Shown here piece by piece: positions 17,532-24,530 of a stretch of 29,659 nucleotides of DNA. Position numbers and translations under genes: made by a program. The notes below the pieces were generated by a model that did no database searches, was not told the DNA's origin, and saw only the letters and a list, made by a program, of their open reading frames with translations. How positions within the stretch are numbered: the first letter of the stretch is position 1; every line of letters starts with the position of its first letter. The DNA comes from JAJFVC01 sp039698075 (GTDB taxonomy: Bacteria > Planctomycetota > Planctomycetia > Pirellulales > Thermoguttaceae): assembly GCA_039698075.1 (NCBI GenBank), contig JBDKTJ010000042.1, positions 1-29,659 of the forward strand, written 5' to 3'.

Positions 17532-17537
17532 TATAAT
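17532..17537 (+). promoter_or_regulatory. Consensus -10 box ahead of DUF4160 gene
   Basis: A perfect TATAAT stands 18 bases before ATG 17556. No good -35 hexamer is at the right distance (TTGCCC at 17501 is too far). GGGAG (17543-17547) would be the ribosome site, at or just after the expected transcript start. Confidence 0.4.
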
Positions 17538-17555
17538 ATTGTGGGAGATTCGCGA

Positions 17556-17816
17556 ATGCCGGAACTTTGCCGCTTTTTTGGAATCGTGATCGCCATGTAC
17601 TACGACGACCACGCGCCGCCGCATTTTCATGCGATCTATGGTTCTGAAAGGGCCGAGTTTTGCATCGATCCGCCCGGACTGCTCAAGGGAAGGCTGTCGC
17701 CTCGCGCGCTCGCGTTGGTGACGGAATGGACCGCATTGCACCGGGAGGAATTGTTGGATGCGTGGAATCGACGGGCGACGGGCCAACAACCGCCGCGAAT
17801 CGAGCCGCTTCGGTAG
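17556..17816 (+). CDS. DUF4160 domain protein
   Basis: A small 86-residue protein of unknown function. The start is ATG 17556, with GGGAG eight bases upstream. The family's histidine-rich signature is plain: YYDDHAPPHFHAIYG, with His19, His23 and His25, which could bind a metal or form a nuclease-like site. It is followed 11 bases later by a DUF2442 gene. These two families are, to my knowledge, very often encoded next to each other and have been suspected of forming a toxin-antitoxin-like pair, but I know of no proven activity. The gene has its own probable -10 box and no membrane segment, so it is likely cytoplasmic. No truncation is seen relative to the short length usual for the family. 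Confidence 0.85.
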   Translation: MPELCRFFGIVIAMYYDDHAPPHFHAIYGSERAEFCIDPPGLLKGRLSPRALALVTEWTALHREELLDAWNRRATGQQPPRIEPLR

Positions 17817-17827
17817 GGAGAAATGCT

Positions 17828-18121
17828 ATGCCCGAATCCTGTGCAACCGTCGTCGACGTACGCGTGCTGGACGGCTACCGCGTTGAACTGACTTTCTCGG
17901 ACGATGTTCGCGGCGTGGTGGATCTTGCCAATCGCATCGTGGGACGCGGCGGCCTGTTCAAGCCGCTCGAAAATCCGGAATTCTTTCGGCAAGTCGTCGT
18001 CGACCACGAGTTGGGCACGCTCGTATGGCCCAACGGCATGGATTTTTGCCCCGACATGCTCTATGGCTGGGCAACCGGCGAGTCGGTCCTTCGTCCGGAG
18101 TCGGAGACCGTCGCGTCGTAA
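17828..18121 (+). CDS. DUF2442 domain protein
   Basis: A 97-residue cytoplasmic protein paired with the DUF4160 gene 11 bases upstream. AGGGAG (17815-17820), overlapping the end of the upstream gene, gives a strong ribosome site seven bases before ATG 17828, so the two are almost certainly cotranscribed and translationally close. The DUF2442 pattern is visible: VVDVRVLDGYRVELTFSDD, GVVDLANRIVGRGG, then FKPLENPEFFRQVVVDHELGTLVWPNGMDFCPDMLY. Function is unknown. In a toxin-antitoxin reading, either partner could be the antitoxin; the sequence does not decide. The C-terminal tail after LYGWATG is short and variable. Confidence 0.85.
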   Translation: MPESCATVVDVRVLDGYRVELTFSDDVRGVVDLANRIVGRGGLFKPLENPEFFRQVVVDHELGTLVWPNGMDFCPDMLYGWATGESVLRPESETVAS

Positions 18122-18157
18122 ACCTTCCGAAGGACGCCGCCCATGTCCGAAGAACCT

Positions 18158-18185
18158 TTGACCTTCGGCGGCAATCGCTTACAAT
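18158..18185 (+). promoter_or_regulatory. Sigma70-like promoter for ilvD
   Basis: TTGACC (18158-18163) and TACAAT (18180-18185) are separated by 16 bases, each one base from consensus. Transcription would begin near 18192, giving a leader of about 47 bases that includes the GGAAGGA ribosome site at 18223-18229. Confidence 0.6.
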
Positions 18186-18238
18186 AGAGTTCCTCTAAAA
18201 AAACGTCGTTTCCCCCATTTTTGGAAGGATTTTCGCCG

Positions 18239-20074
18239 ATGCGTTCCGATATCGTCAAGTTGGGCGACTCCCGTGCCCCCCATCGAAGCCTGTTGCGCGC
18301 CACCGGTTTGAACGACGAGGATTTCAAAAAGCCGTTCATCGCCATCTGCAACAGCCACGTCGACGTGATTCCCGGCCACGTGCATCTCGACAAGGTCGGC
18401 CAATTCGTCAAGCAGTGCGTCCGCGAGGCCGGCGGCGTTCCGTTTATTTTTCACACGATCGGCGTCGACGACGGCATCGCGATGGGCCACGAGGGCATGA
18501 AGTTTTCGCTGCCCAGCCGGGAGATCATCGCCGACTCGGTCGAGACGATGCTGCGGGCCCACGGGTTTGACGGCGTGATCTGCATTCCCAACTGCGATAA
18601 GATCGTGCCCGGCATGTTGATGGGCGCGCTGCGTTGCAACATCCCGACCGTATTCGTCAGCGGCGGCCCGATGGAGGCCGGACGCACGCCCGACGGCAAA
18701 GCGGCCGACTTGATCGACGTGTTCATCGCCGCCGCAGCCAAGCAGGACGGCAAACTGACCGACCAGCAGCTCTCGGCCATGGAGCAGGCCTGCTGCCCGA
18801 CGTGCGGCTCGTGCTCGGGCATGTTCACGGCCAACAGCATGAACTGCCTGTGCGAGGCGCTCGGCGTCGCGCTGCCCACCAACGGCACGCTGCTGGCCAC
18901 CAGCGCCGAGCGAAAGAATCTGTACCGCCGCGCCGCCCAGCGCGTGGTCGAAATGGTTTGGGAATTGGAAAAGCACGGCGCCGGCCATGGGCTGCTGCCG
19001 CGCGAGATCGTCACGCACGACTCGATCGACAACGCGATGGTGTTGGACATGGCGATGGGCGGCAGCACGAACACCGTGCTGCACATTTTGGCCATCGCCC
19101 GGGAAGCCGGCATCGAATACAACATCGAGCGGATCAACCAGCTCAGCCGCCAAACGCCCAACATCTGCAAAGTGGCGCCCAGCAGCCATTATCACGTCGA
19201 GGACGTCCACAACTCGGGCGGAGTCCACACGATCCTCGGCTCGGTCGAACGAGGCCGGCCCGGCTTGCTCAAGCTCGACTGCCCGACGGTCACCGGCAAA
19301 ACGATCGGCCAGAACATCGCCGAGTTCGATCTCCGCGCGAAAACCGTCTCGCCGGAGGCGTTGGCGTTGGCGGCCGTCCGGCCCGGCGGACATCGGACCA
19401 ACCAGGGCATGGTCGTCGAGCAAACCGTCGCGTCGATCCGCGACTTGACGCCCGCCCAGTTGGGTTTCGACCCGAAGGACTGCATCCGCGAAGTGGATCA
19501 TGCGTACAGCCAAGAGGGCGGGCTGGTGATTTTGTACGGCAATCTGGCGCCCAAAGGCGCGGTGGTCAAGGCGGCCGGCGTGCGGCCCGAAATGCTCAAG
19601 CACTCCGGCCCGGCCGTGTTGTTCGAGTCGGAAAACGACGCCTACGAGGGCATCGTCCGCGGCAAAGTGAAGGCCGGCGACGTCGTGGTGGTCCGCTATG
19701 AAGGGCCTCGCGGCGGCCCGGGCATGCAAGAGATGCTCGCCCCGACCACGGCCATCAAGGGCATGAAGTTGGACGACACCGTGGCGTTGATCACCGATGG
19801 ACGGTTCTCCGGCGGCACGGCCGGCGCGTGCATCGGACACGTCAGTCCCGAGGCGGCCGCGGGCGGTCCGATCGCCCTGGTCGAGCCCGGCGACATGATC
19901 GACATCGACATCCCCGGCCACACGATCCGCGTGCGCGTGAGCGACGAAGAGCTGGCCCGCCGCGCCAAGCAGTGGAAGCCGCGTCCGCCACGTTACACGA
20001 CCGGAGCGCTGGGCAAATACGCCGCGTTGGCCACCAGCGCCGACACCGGCGGCGTGTTGAAGTGGAACAACTGA
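18239..20074 (+). CDS. ilvD: Dihydroxy-acid dehydratase
   Basis: Dehydrates 2,3-dihydroxy-isovalerate and 2,3-dihydroxy-3-methylvalerate in valine, isoleucine and pantothenate synthesis. It is an iron-sulphur enzyme of the cytoplasm. The chosen start, ATG 18239, gives 611 residues beginning MRSDIVKLGDSRAPHRSLLRA, as in the family; an in-frame TTG six codons earlier overlaps the ribosome site and is rejected. Signature cysteines include Cys119 in PNCDKIVPGM and the cluster CCPTCGSCSGMFTANSMNC at about 185-203. FSGGTAGACIGHVSPEAAAGGPIA marks the C-terminal domain. No other branched-chain gene is adjacent. A good promoter lies just upstream, so the gene is probably transcribed on its own. Confidence 0.96.
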   Translation: MRSDIVKLGDSRAPHRSLLRATGLNDEDFKKPFIAICNSHVDVIPGHVHLDKVGQFVKQCVREAGGVPFIFHTIGVDDGIAMGHEGMKFSLPSREIIADSVETMLRAHGFDGVICIPNCDKIVPGMLMGALRCNIPTVFVSGGPMEAGRTPDGKAADLIDVFIAAAAKQDGKLTDQQLSAMEQACCPTCGSCSGMFTANSMNCLCEALGVALPTNGTLLATSAERKNLYRRAAQRVVEMVWELEKHGAGHGLLPREIVTHDSIDNAMVLDMAMGGSTNTVLHILAIAREAGIEYNIERINQLSRQTPNICKVAPSSHYHVEDVHNSGGVHTILGSVERGRPGLLKLDCPTVTGKTIGQNIAEFDLRAKTVSPEALALAAVRPGGHRTNQGMVVEQTVASIRDLTPAQLGFDPKDCIREVDHAYSQEGGLVILYGNLAPKGAVVKAAGVRPEMLKHSGPAVLFESENDAYEGIVRGKVKAGDVVVVRYEGPRGGPGMQEMLAPTTAIKGMKLDDTVALITDGRFSGGTAGACIGHVSPEAAAGGPIALVEPGDMIDIDIPGHTIRVRVSDEELARRAKQWKPRPPRYTTGALGKYAALATSADTGGVLKWNN

Positions 20075-20085
20075 CCCCGAAGCGG

Positions 20086-20127
20086 AATCGCGGACCGACG
20101 ACGGTTTTGGCGTTCGCCCCCGCGATT
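20086..20127. terminator. Inverted repeat between convergent ilvD and PPSR gene
   Basis: AATCGCGG (20086-20093) pairs perfectly with CCGCGATT (20120-20127), overlapping the stop codon of the minus-strand gene. The 26-base loop contains GGTTTTGG. A role as shared terminator is plausible from position only. Confidence 0.35.
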
Positions 20128-20914
20128 ACACGCGCCACTCGATAATTTCCTTGGACACTTCCTCGACCGACTTGCCCGTGACGTTGACCGTGTGCCAGTG
20201 GTATTTGCGGCAGGTGGCTTCGATGACGGCCAGTTCTTCGCGGATCGGGTCGATGGCCGCGTAGGGCTGCATCGGGATCAACTCTTCCTCGGCCCGGACG
20301 CGACGCAATTGCTGGAGTTTCTCGGGCGACATCGTCAGACAAAACACCCGATCGGCCGGCACGGCCAGCAGCGGCTTCGGCGGCTCCATGCCCGGCACCA
20401 GCGGCACGTTGGCCGCGAACCAGCCGCGATAGGCCAGATACAGCATCGTGGGCGTTTTCATCGTGCGCGACGCGCCGACCAGCACCACTTCGGCCCGGTC
20501 CAATTCGTGAGCGTTCTGGCCGTCATCGTGGCGAAACGCGTACGAGACCGCGTCGATCTCGCGGCTTTTGGCCTCCGCGATCGCCTGAAACAAGCCCGGC
20601 TTCTCTTGTGGCGCGATTTTCAGATGCGTCGCCAACCGCTCCAAGATCGGACCGAGGATGTCCATCGCGTCGACGTTGTGGGTGCGCGTTTCGGCCCGCA
20701 TCACCCGGCGCAAATCGTCGGACACCAGCGTGTAGATGATCAGCGCCTCGTTGCGCTGCGCTTCGTGAACGACCGTGCGAACCTGCTGCGGCGTGCCCAC
20801 GCGCGCCCGACGCGCCAATCGGACCGGCGCGTCACGAAACTGCGCCAGCCCGGCGCGGATCATTCGCTGCGCCGTATCGCCCGTGGCGTCGGAGACGACG
20901 TACACCGTCAGCAT
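20126..20914 (-). CDS. PPSR-family kinase/pyrophosphorylase (PEP synthase or PPDK regulator)
   Basis: A bifunctional serine/threonine kinase and phosphotransferase of the former DUF299 family. Members inactivate PEP synthase or pyruvate phosphate dikinase by ADP-dependent phosphorylation and reactivate it by Pi-dependent removal, setting the direction of flux between pyruvate and PEP. The 262-residue protein begins VYVVSDATGDTAQRMIRAGLAQF, a family hallmark, and carries the P-loop-like GASRTMKTPT at 147-156, followed by YLAYRGWFAANVPLVPG. The C-terminus (NVTGKSVEEVSKEIIEW) is also typical. Which target enzyme is used cannot be told here because neither gene is in the window. The apgM gene, encoding a neighbouring glycolytic step, lies 64 bases upstream on the same strand. 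Confidence 0.92.
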   Translation of the reverse strand: MLTVYVVSDATGDTAQRMIRAGLAQFRDAPVRLARRARVGTPQQVRTVVHEAQRNEALIIYTLVSDDLRRVMRAETRTHNVDAMDILGPILERLATHLKIAPQEKPGLFQAIAEAKSREIDAVSYAFRHDDGQNAHELDRAEVVLVGASRTMKTPTMLYLAYRGWFAANVPLVPGMEPPKPLLAVPADRVFCLTMSPEKLQQLRRVRAEEELIPMQPYAAIDPIREELAVIEATCRKYHWHTVNVTGKSVEEVSKEIIEWRV

Positions 20915-20937
20915 GGCATTTGAAAAAGGGACTGGGG

Positions 20938-20947
20938 ATTAGGGGCT
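20938..20947 (+). repeat. Copy 3 of ATTAGGGGCT intergenic motif
   Basis: ATTAGGGGCT lies within GGGGATTAGGGGCTAGCC, between the apgM and PPSR genes. It is identical to 542-551 and to the reverse copy at 11552-11561. Confidence 0.35.
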
Positions 20948-20978
20948 AGCCTCTGTGGTTCCATTTTTTCGCTTGTCG

Positions 20979-22184
20979 CTACGCGCCGAACTTGCCGAGT
21001 CGTCCGGCATGGGCCATGGCCAGCGGCATCAAGTTCACGCCGGCGAAATGTCCCAAGCCGCCGCACATCGCATACTTTTCGCCAAAGGCCGCCAGTCCGT
21101 CAGGTCGGCAGGTGTCGGCCGCCAACAGCGTCGGCACCGGATGCCAACTGTGGCCGGCCAATCGGGCGGGCGTGCTGTGATCGCCGGTGACGATCAGCAC
21201 CGTCGGGTTGAGCGCCGCCACGCGCGGCACGATCGCGTCGAACTGCTCGACCATCCGCACCTTCTCGGCAAAATTGCCGTCCTCGCCACGGCTGTCCGTA
21301 TATTTGAAATGAACGAAGAAGAAATCGTAATCGTTCCACGCCTGCTCCAACACGTCAATCTCTTCGGACAACGAGCCGGGCTTGCCGACCACGGTCATGC
21401 CGACCAACTGGGCCAACCCTTTGTACATCGGATAGACCGCGATGGCCGCGGCCCGGAGTCCGTACACGTCCTCGTAGCTGGAAATGACGGGGGCAGCCGA
21501 GAAACCGCGCATCGTCAATCCGTTGGCCTTCGGCTGACCGGCCAAAATCTTCAACGACTGGCGGAAAAACTCCTTGGCCACTTGCGCCGTACGCTGGCTG
21601 GCCGCGTCGTGGGCCACGGGATCCAACGGCGGCACGCCCGTCTTTTGCGGATCGGTGTCGGCCACGTTGCCGCCGAGCCCCTCGCCTCGCAACACGACGA
21701 CGAATCGATGCTCCTTGACCGGCTCGACAAACACCTCGACGCCGGGAATTTGGACCTTCCGCAAAGAAATCGCCAAGGGGGCGCTCTCTTCACTCGGGAT
21801 GCGGCCCGCCCGACGGTCCGTGATGTGGCCCTGGGCGTCCAACGTGCAGAAATTGCACCGGATGGCCACGTCCTTCGGTCCCAGCTTGAACCCGACGCCG
21901 GTCGCCTCCAACGCCCCGCGACCGATCAGATGTTTGATCGGATCGTAGCCGAACAGGCTCAAGTGGCCGGGTCCGCTGCCGGGCGTGATGCCGGGGGCGA
22001 CGGGGTACAAAAGCCCCTGGACCCCGCGTTTTGCCAAGTTATCCAAATTTGGCGTCCTGGCGGCCTCCAATTCCGTTGGTCCGCCGGGTTCGATGGGCAA
22101 TCCGCCCAGTCCGTCGGCCACCAGCAGGACGATTTTCGAGTCGTTGGTCACTTTCAATTCGCGGACAAGTTGTTGAATATCCAT
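20979..22184 (-). CDS. apgM: 2,3-bisphosphoglycerate-independent phosphoglycerate mutase, archaeal type
   Basis: Interconverts 3- and 2-phosphoglycerate in glycolysis and gluconeogenesis without a bisphosphoglycerate cofactor. At 401 residues it matches the short archaeal-type ApgM, not the roughly 510-residue GpmI. Alkaline-phosphatase-superfamily metal-site features are visible: LLVADGLGG with Asp24, TPGSGPGHLSLFGYDP with the likely nucleophile Ser70, HFKYTDSRGEDGN, and VTGDHSTP near the C-terminus. A strong AAAGGAG lies just before ATG 22184. The gene is divergent from pgi with 140 bases between them. The PPSR regulator gene follows on the same strand. The product of glycerate kinase (2-phosphoglycerate) is a substrate of this enzyme, so this window covers two entry points to the same pool. 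Confidence 0.93.
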   Translation of the reverse strand: MDIQQLVRELKVTNDSKIVLLVADGLGGLPIEPGGPTELEAARTPNLDNLAKRGVQGLLYPVAPGITPGSGPGHLSLFGYDPIKHLIGRGALEATGVGFKLGPKDVAIRCNFCTLDAQGHITDRRAGRIPSEESAPLAISLRKVQIPGVEVFVEPVKEHRFVVVLRGEGLGGNVADTDPQKTGVPPLDPVAHDAASQRTAQVAKEFFRQSLKILAGQPKANGLTMRGFSAAPVISSYEDVYGLRAAAIAVYPMYKGLAQLVGMTVVGKPGSLSEEIDVLEQAWNDYDFFFVHFKYTDSRGEDGNFAEKVRMVEQFDAIVPRVAALNPTVLIVTGDHSTPARLAGHSWHPVPTLLAADTCRPDGLAAFGEKYAMCGGLGHFAGVNLMPLAMAHAGRLGKFGA

Positions 22185-22324
22185 GGTTGGGCTCCTTTAT
22201 TTTCCACGTCGCGACGATAGAATGTTTCACGGTAACAAAAGAAAGCAGAAGACGAAAGGGGGAAGGCGGATTCTCTCCCCCCCAAGTCTCGACTTCCCCG
22301 GTCCTCTCGCCACTACCTCCTATC

Positions 22325-23734
22325 ATGAAACCTCTCGACCCCATCGCGTATGACTATTCCGACCTGATCGTTCCAAAAGACGCCCCGTCGTGCGTCCGGT
22401 TGACAGGCCTGGTCGAAGCCGACCTGAAATGGCTGGCTCCGCGATTGGCGGCCGCCCGGCAGGAAATTTTTGAAAACCTGGCGATGTACGAGCGTCGAGC
22501 GCCGGTGCCCGAGGAAATGCAGCCGCTCGACGCCGCGTTCTTCGATCTGCCCGAGCGACTGATGGACGAAGACCGTCCGCTGTTGGATCGGATCGTCGCG
22601 GCCGGCGATCGGCTGGCCAAAGAAGTCGACCGCGTGTTGGTCCTCGGCATCGGCGGTTCCTACATGGGCGCCCGGGCGTTGTTCGAGGCCTGCTGCCATC
22701 CGTATCACAACGAGATTTCGCGCCAGCGTCGCGGCGGTCGGCCGCGGATCTATTTCGAGGGCAACAACCTCGACAACGACGCGGTCCAGGGCTTGCTCGA
22801 TCTGGTCGAAGGCGCCAACGACTGGGGCATCATCGTCATCAGCAAAAGCGGCGGCACGCTGGAAACGGCCGTCGCGTTCCGCGTGTTCTTCGAGGCGCTC
22901 AAAACCTCGTGCGGCGGTGACCGCGAAAAACTGCGACGCCGCGTCATCGCCGTCACCGGCGACACGGGCCGGCTGCACGAATTGGCCGAGGCGATCGGCT
23001 GCCAAGACGTCTTCCCGATTCCCGACGGGGTGGGCGGACGATTTTCGGTGCTCAGCGCCGTCGGATTGCTGCCGGCGGCCGTCATGGGCCTCGACGTCCA
23101 GCACCTGCTCGAAGGCGCCGCCGCGATGAACGAGCGGTTCCGCACCAAGCCGCCCTTGGAAAATCCCGTGCTCGATTACGTCGGCATGAGCCGGCTGATG
23201 GAGACCCGGCGCGGCGCCACGATCCGCGTGCTTTCCACCTGGGGCAAGGGCCTGGAGGCCGTCGGCTTCTGGTACGATCAACTGCTCTCGGAAAGTCTCG
23301 GCAAGAACGGATTGGGCGCCACGCCGCTGACGGTCGTCAACACCCGCGACCTGCACTCGCGCGGCCAGCAACACCAAGAAGGCCGACGCGACAAACTGAT
23401 CACCAACCTGGTCGTCGAACACACGGCCCGCGAACCGGTCACGATCGAACGGTCCGATCTGGACCAGGACAAGCTGAACGCCCTGTCGGGCAAGACGTAT
23501 CGGGACCTGCTCCGCGCGGCCTTCACGGGCACGAACCAAGCCTACGCCGAAGACTATCGCCGCACGGCGACGATTCGGCTGCCGCGGCTCGACGAGGGCT
23601 CGCTGGGCCAACTGTTCCAGATGCTGATGGTCGCCACGGTGGTCGAAGGCCGCCTGGTCGGCATCAATCCCTACGGCCAGCCCGGCGTCGAAGGCTACAA
23701 GAAGAACATGAACGCGATTCTGCGGGGAAAATAG
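22325..23734 (+). CDS. pgi: Glucose-6-phosphate isomerase
   Basis: Interconverts glucose-6-phosphate and fructose-6-phosphate in the cytoplasm. The chosen ATG 22325 gives 469 residues beginning MKPLDPIAYDYSDL, close to the length of the shorter bacterial Pgi forms. SIS-domain motifs are present: GIGGSYMGA at 108-116, SKSGGTLET at 173-181 and GVGGRFSVLS at 237-246, the last matching a Pgi signature. TWGKGLEAVGFWYDQLLSESLGKNG carries the catalytic Glu, and the C-terminal GVEGYKKNM the catalytic Lys. No purine-rich ribosome site precedes the ATG; the upstream sequence is pyrimidine-rich. The open frame extends upstream to 22031, antisense to apgM, and that part is rejected. A transposase element with strong hairpins lies just downstream. 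Confidence 0.95.
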   Translation: MKPLDPIAYDYSDLIVPKDAPSCVRLTGLVEADLKWLAPRLAAARQEIFENLAMYERRAPVPEEMQPLDAAFFDLPERLMDEDRPLLDRIVAAGDRLAKEVDRVLVLGIGGSYMGARALFEACCHPYHNEISRQRRGGRPRIYFEGNNLDNDAVQGLLDLVEGANDWGIIVISKSGGTLETAVAFRVFFEALKTSCGGDREKLRRRVIAVTGDTGRLHELAEAIGCQDVFPIPDGVGGRFSVLSAVGLLPAAVMGLDVQHLLEGAAAMNERFRTKPPLENPVLDYVGMSRLMETRRGATIRVLSTWGKGLEAVGFWYDQLLSESLGKNGLGATPLTVVNTRDLHSRGQQHQEGRRDKLITNLVVEHTAREPVTIERSDLDQDKLNALSGKTYRDLLRAAFTGTNQAYAEDYRRTATIRLPRLDEGSLGQLFQMLMVATVVEGRLVGINPYGQPGVEGYKKNMNAILRGK

Positions 23735-23850
23735 TACGACAGCGAAGTTCGCCAATTTGGCTCGTAGCGATTGGTTTGTTGCTCCATGATGCCGTGAGAA
23801 GCAGAAGACGGCGAGCATAACGGGGAAAGTCGTAGGACGTGCCGCATTTC

Positions 23851-23936
23851 GGCCCGGAGGGTCGGTTGACAATAGCCCAGCGATTCATCGCTGAGGACGG
23901 GTTGTCATAGCCCCCGTTTCCGTCCCGTAGGGACGG
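23851..23936 (+). repeat. Left three-hairpin repeat unit
   Basis: Contains CCCGGAGGG near 23853, CCCAGCGAT-TC-ATCGCTGAG at 23876-23895 (imperfect at the end) and the perfect hairpin CCGTCCC-GTA-GGGACGG at 23920-23936. It ends seven bases from the transposase stop codon. Confidence 0.65.
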
Positions 23937-23943
23937 CTGAACC

Positions 23944-24396
23944 TCAACCCCACACGTATCGCTCGTCATATTCGAGGCCGTGTTTCTTGAGGAAAGCACG
24001 GAATTCTTCCTGAAATGTGGTTTTTTGATGGTGTTCCGGTTGGGATTGAATGTAGGCGCGTGTCGCATCAATCTGCGATACGCCGATGCTGAACGCCCCG
24101 TATCCCTCTTGCCAAGTAAATAAACGATGTTCCGGAAATGTGTCGTGAACCCATTTCGACGATGCGCCTTTGATCATTTGCAGCGCCTGGGCAAGGGACA
24201 CGGTAGACGACAGCGAGAGCAGGAGATGAACATGGTCTTCGACGCCACCGATTGCCAAAGCCTTCAGGCCTTGTTCTCGGGCGATGCCGCCCATCATTGG
24301 CCATAGACGTTCCTGTAGCGCGGGCTTAATGAATGGTCGCCGCTGTTTGGTGCTGAAAATACAATGATAGAATGCATTGACAAACGTGTGCGACAC
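23944..24396 (-). CDS. IS200-like Y1 transposase, REP-associated (RAYT)
   Basis: A 150-residue HUH single-strand transposase. In this superfamily a single tyrosine nicks DNA at a hairpin and forms a 5'-phosphotyrosine. The N-terminus MSHTFVNAFYHCIFSTKQRRPFI is typical of the IS200-like Y1 family. The HUH metal motif is DHVHLLL (His55, His57), and the catalytic Tyr115 with Gln119 four residues later (AYIQSQ) matches TnpA spacing. All key residues are intact, so the protein may be active. The start is GTG 24396, supported by GAGGA seven bases upstream. There is no partner tnpB gene. The inverted repeat units on both sides are its likely substrates. It is less GC-rich than its neighbours, as expected of a mobile gene. 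Confidence 0.88.
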   Translation of the reverse strand: MSHTFVNAFYHCIFSTKQRRPFIKPALQERLWPMMGGIAREQGLKALAIGGVEDHVHLLLSLSSTVSLAQALQMIKGASSKWVHDTFPEHRLFTWQEGYGAFSIGVSQIDATRAYIQSQPEHHQKTTFQEEFRAFLKKHGLEYDERYVWG

Positions 24397-24418
24397 GATT
24401 TCGTCCTCTGCATGTCAA

Positions 24419-24508
24419 CCGTCCCTATGGGACGGAAAAGAGATCATAATACACCAACCGTTCCCCAGCGATCAATCGCTGGGCTATTGTCAAACAACCC
24501 TACGGGTC
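24419..24508 (-). repeat. Right three-hairpin repeat unit
   Basis: Inverted copy of the left unit. It has the perfect hairpins CCGTCCC-TAT-GGGACGG (24419-24435) and CCCAGCGAT-CA-ATCGCTGGG (24464-24483), then CCCTACGGG (24498-24506). The loop changes while the stems are kept. It ends 22 bases from the end of the ABC ATPase gene. Confidence 0.65.
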
Positions 24509-24530
24509 GAAATCAGATATTGCCCTCCCC

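Larger units (their letters stand above)
23851..24508. mobile_element. REP-associated tyrosine transposase element
   Basis: A 658-base unit made of a Y1 transposase gene bounded by two inverted copies of a three-hairpin repeat (23851-23936 and 24419-24508). Each copy has, from outside in, a small GC hairpin, a CCCAGCGAT/ATCGCTGGG hairpin and a CCGTCCC/GGGACGG hairpin. Twenty bases (TTGACAATAGCCCAGCGATT) are identical between copies at 23866-23885 and, reversed, 24474-24493. This layout fits RAYT/REPIN elements, domesticated relatives of IS200. No target duplication is evident. Confidence 0.7.

Noticed and set aside
18179..19921. A 580-residue minus-strand frame opposite ilvD
   Set aside because: ilvD is unmistakable on the plus strand.
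23866..23875. TTGACAATAG in the transposase flank as a promoter
   Set aside because: The sequence is the conserved core of the repeat unit and has no -10 partner in place.
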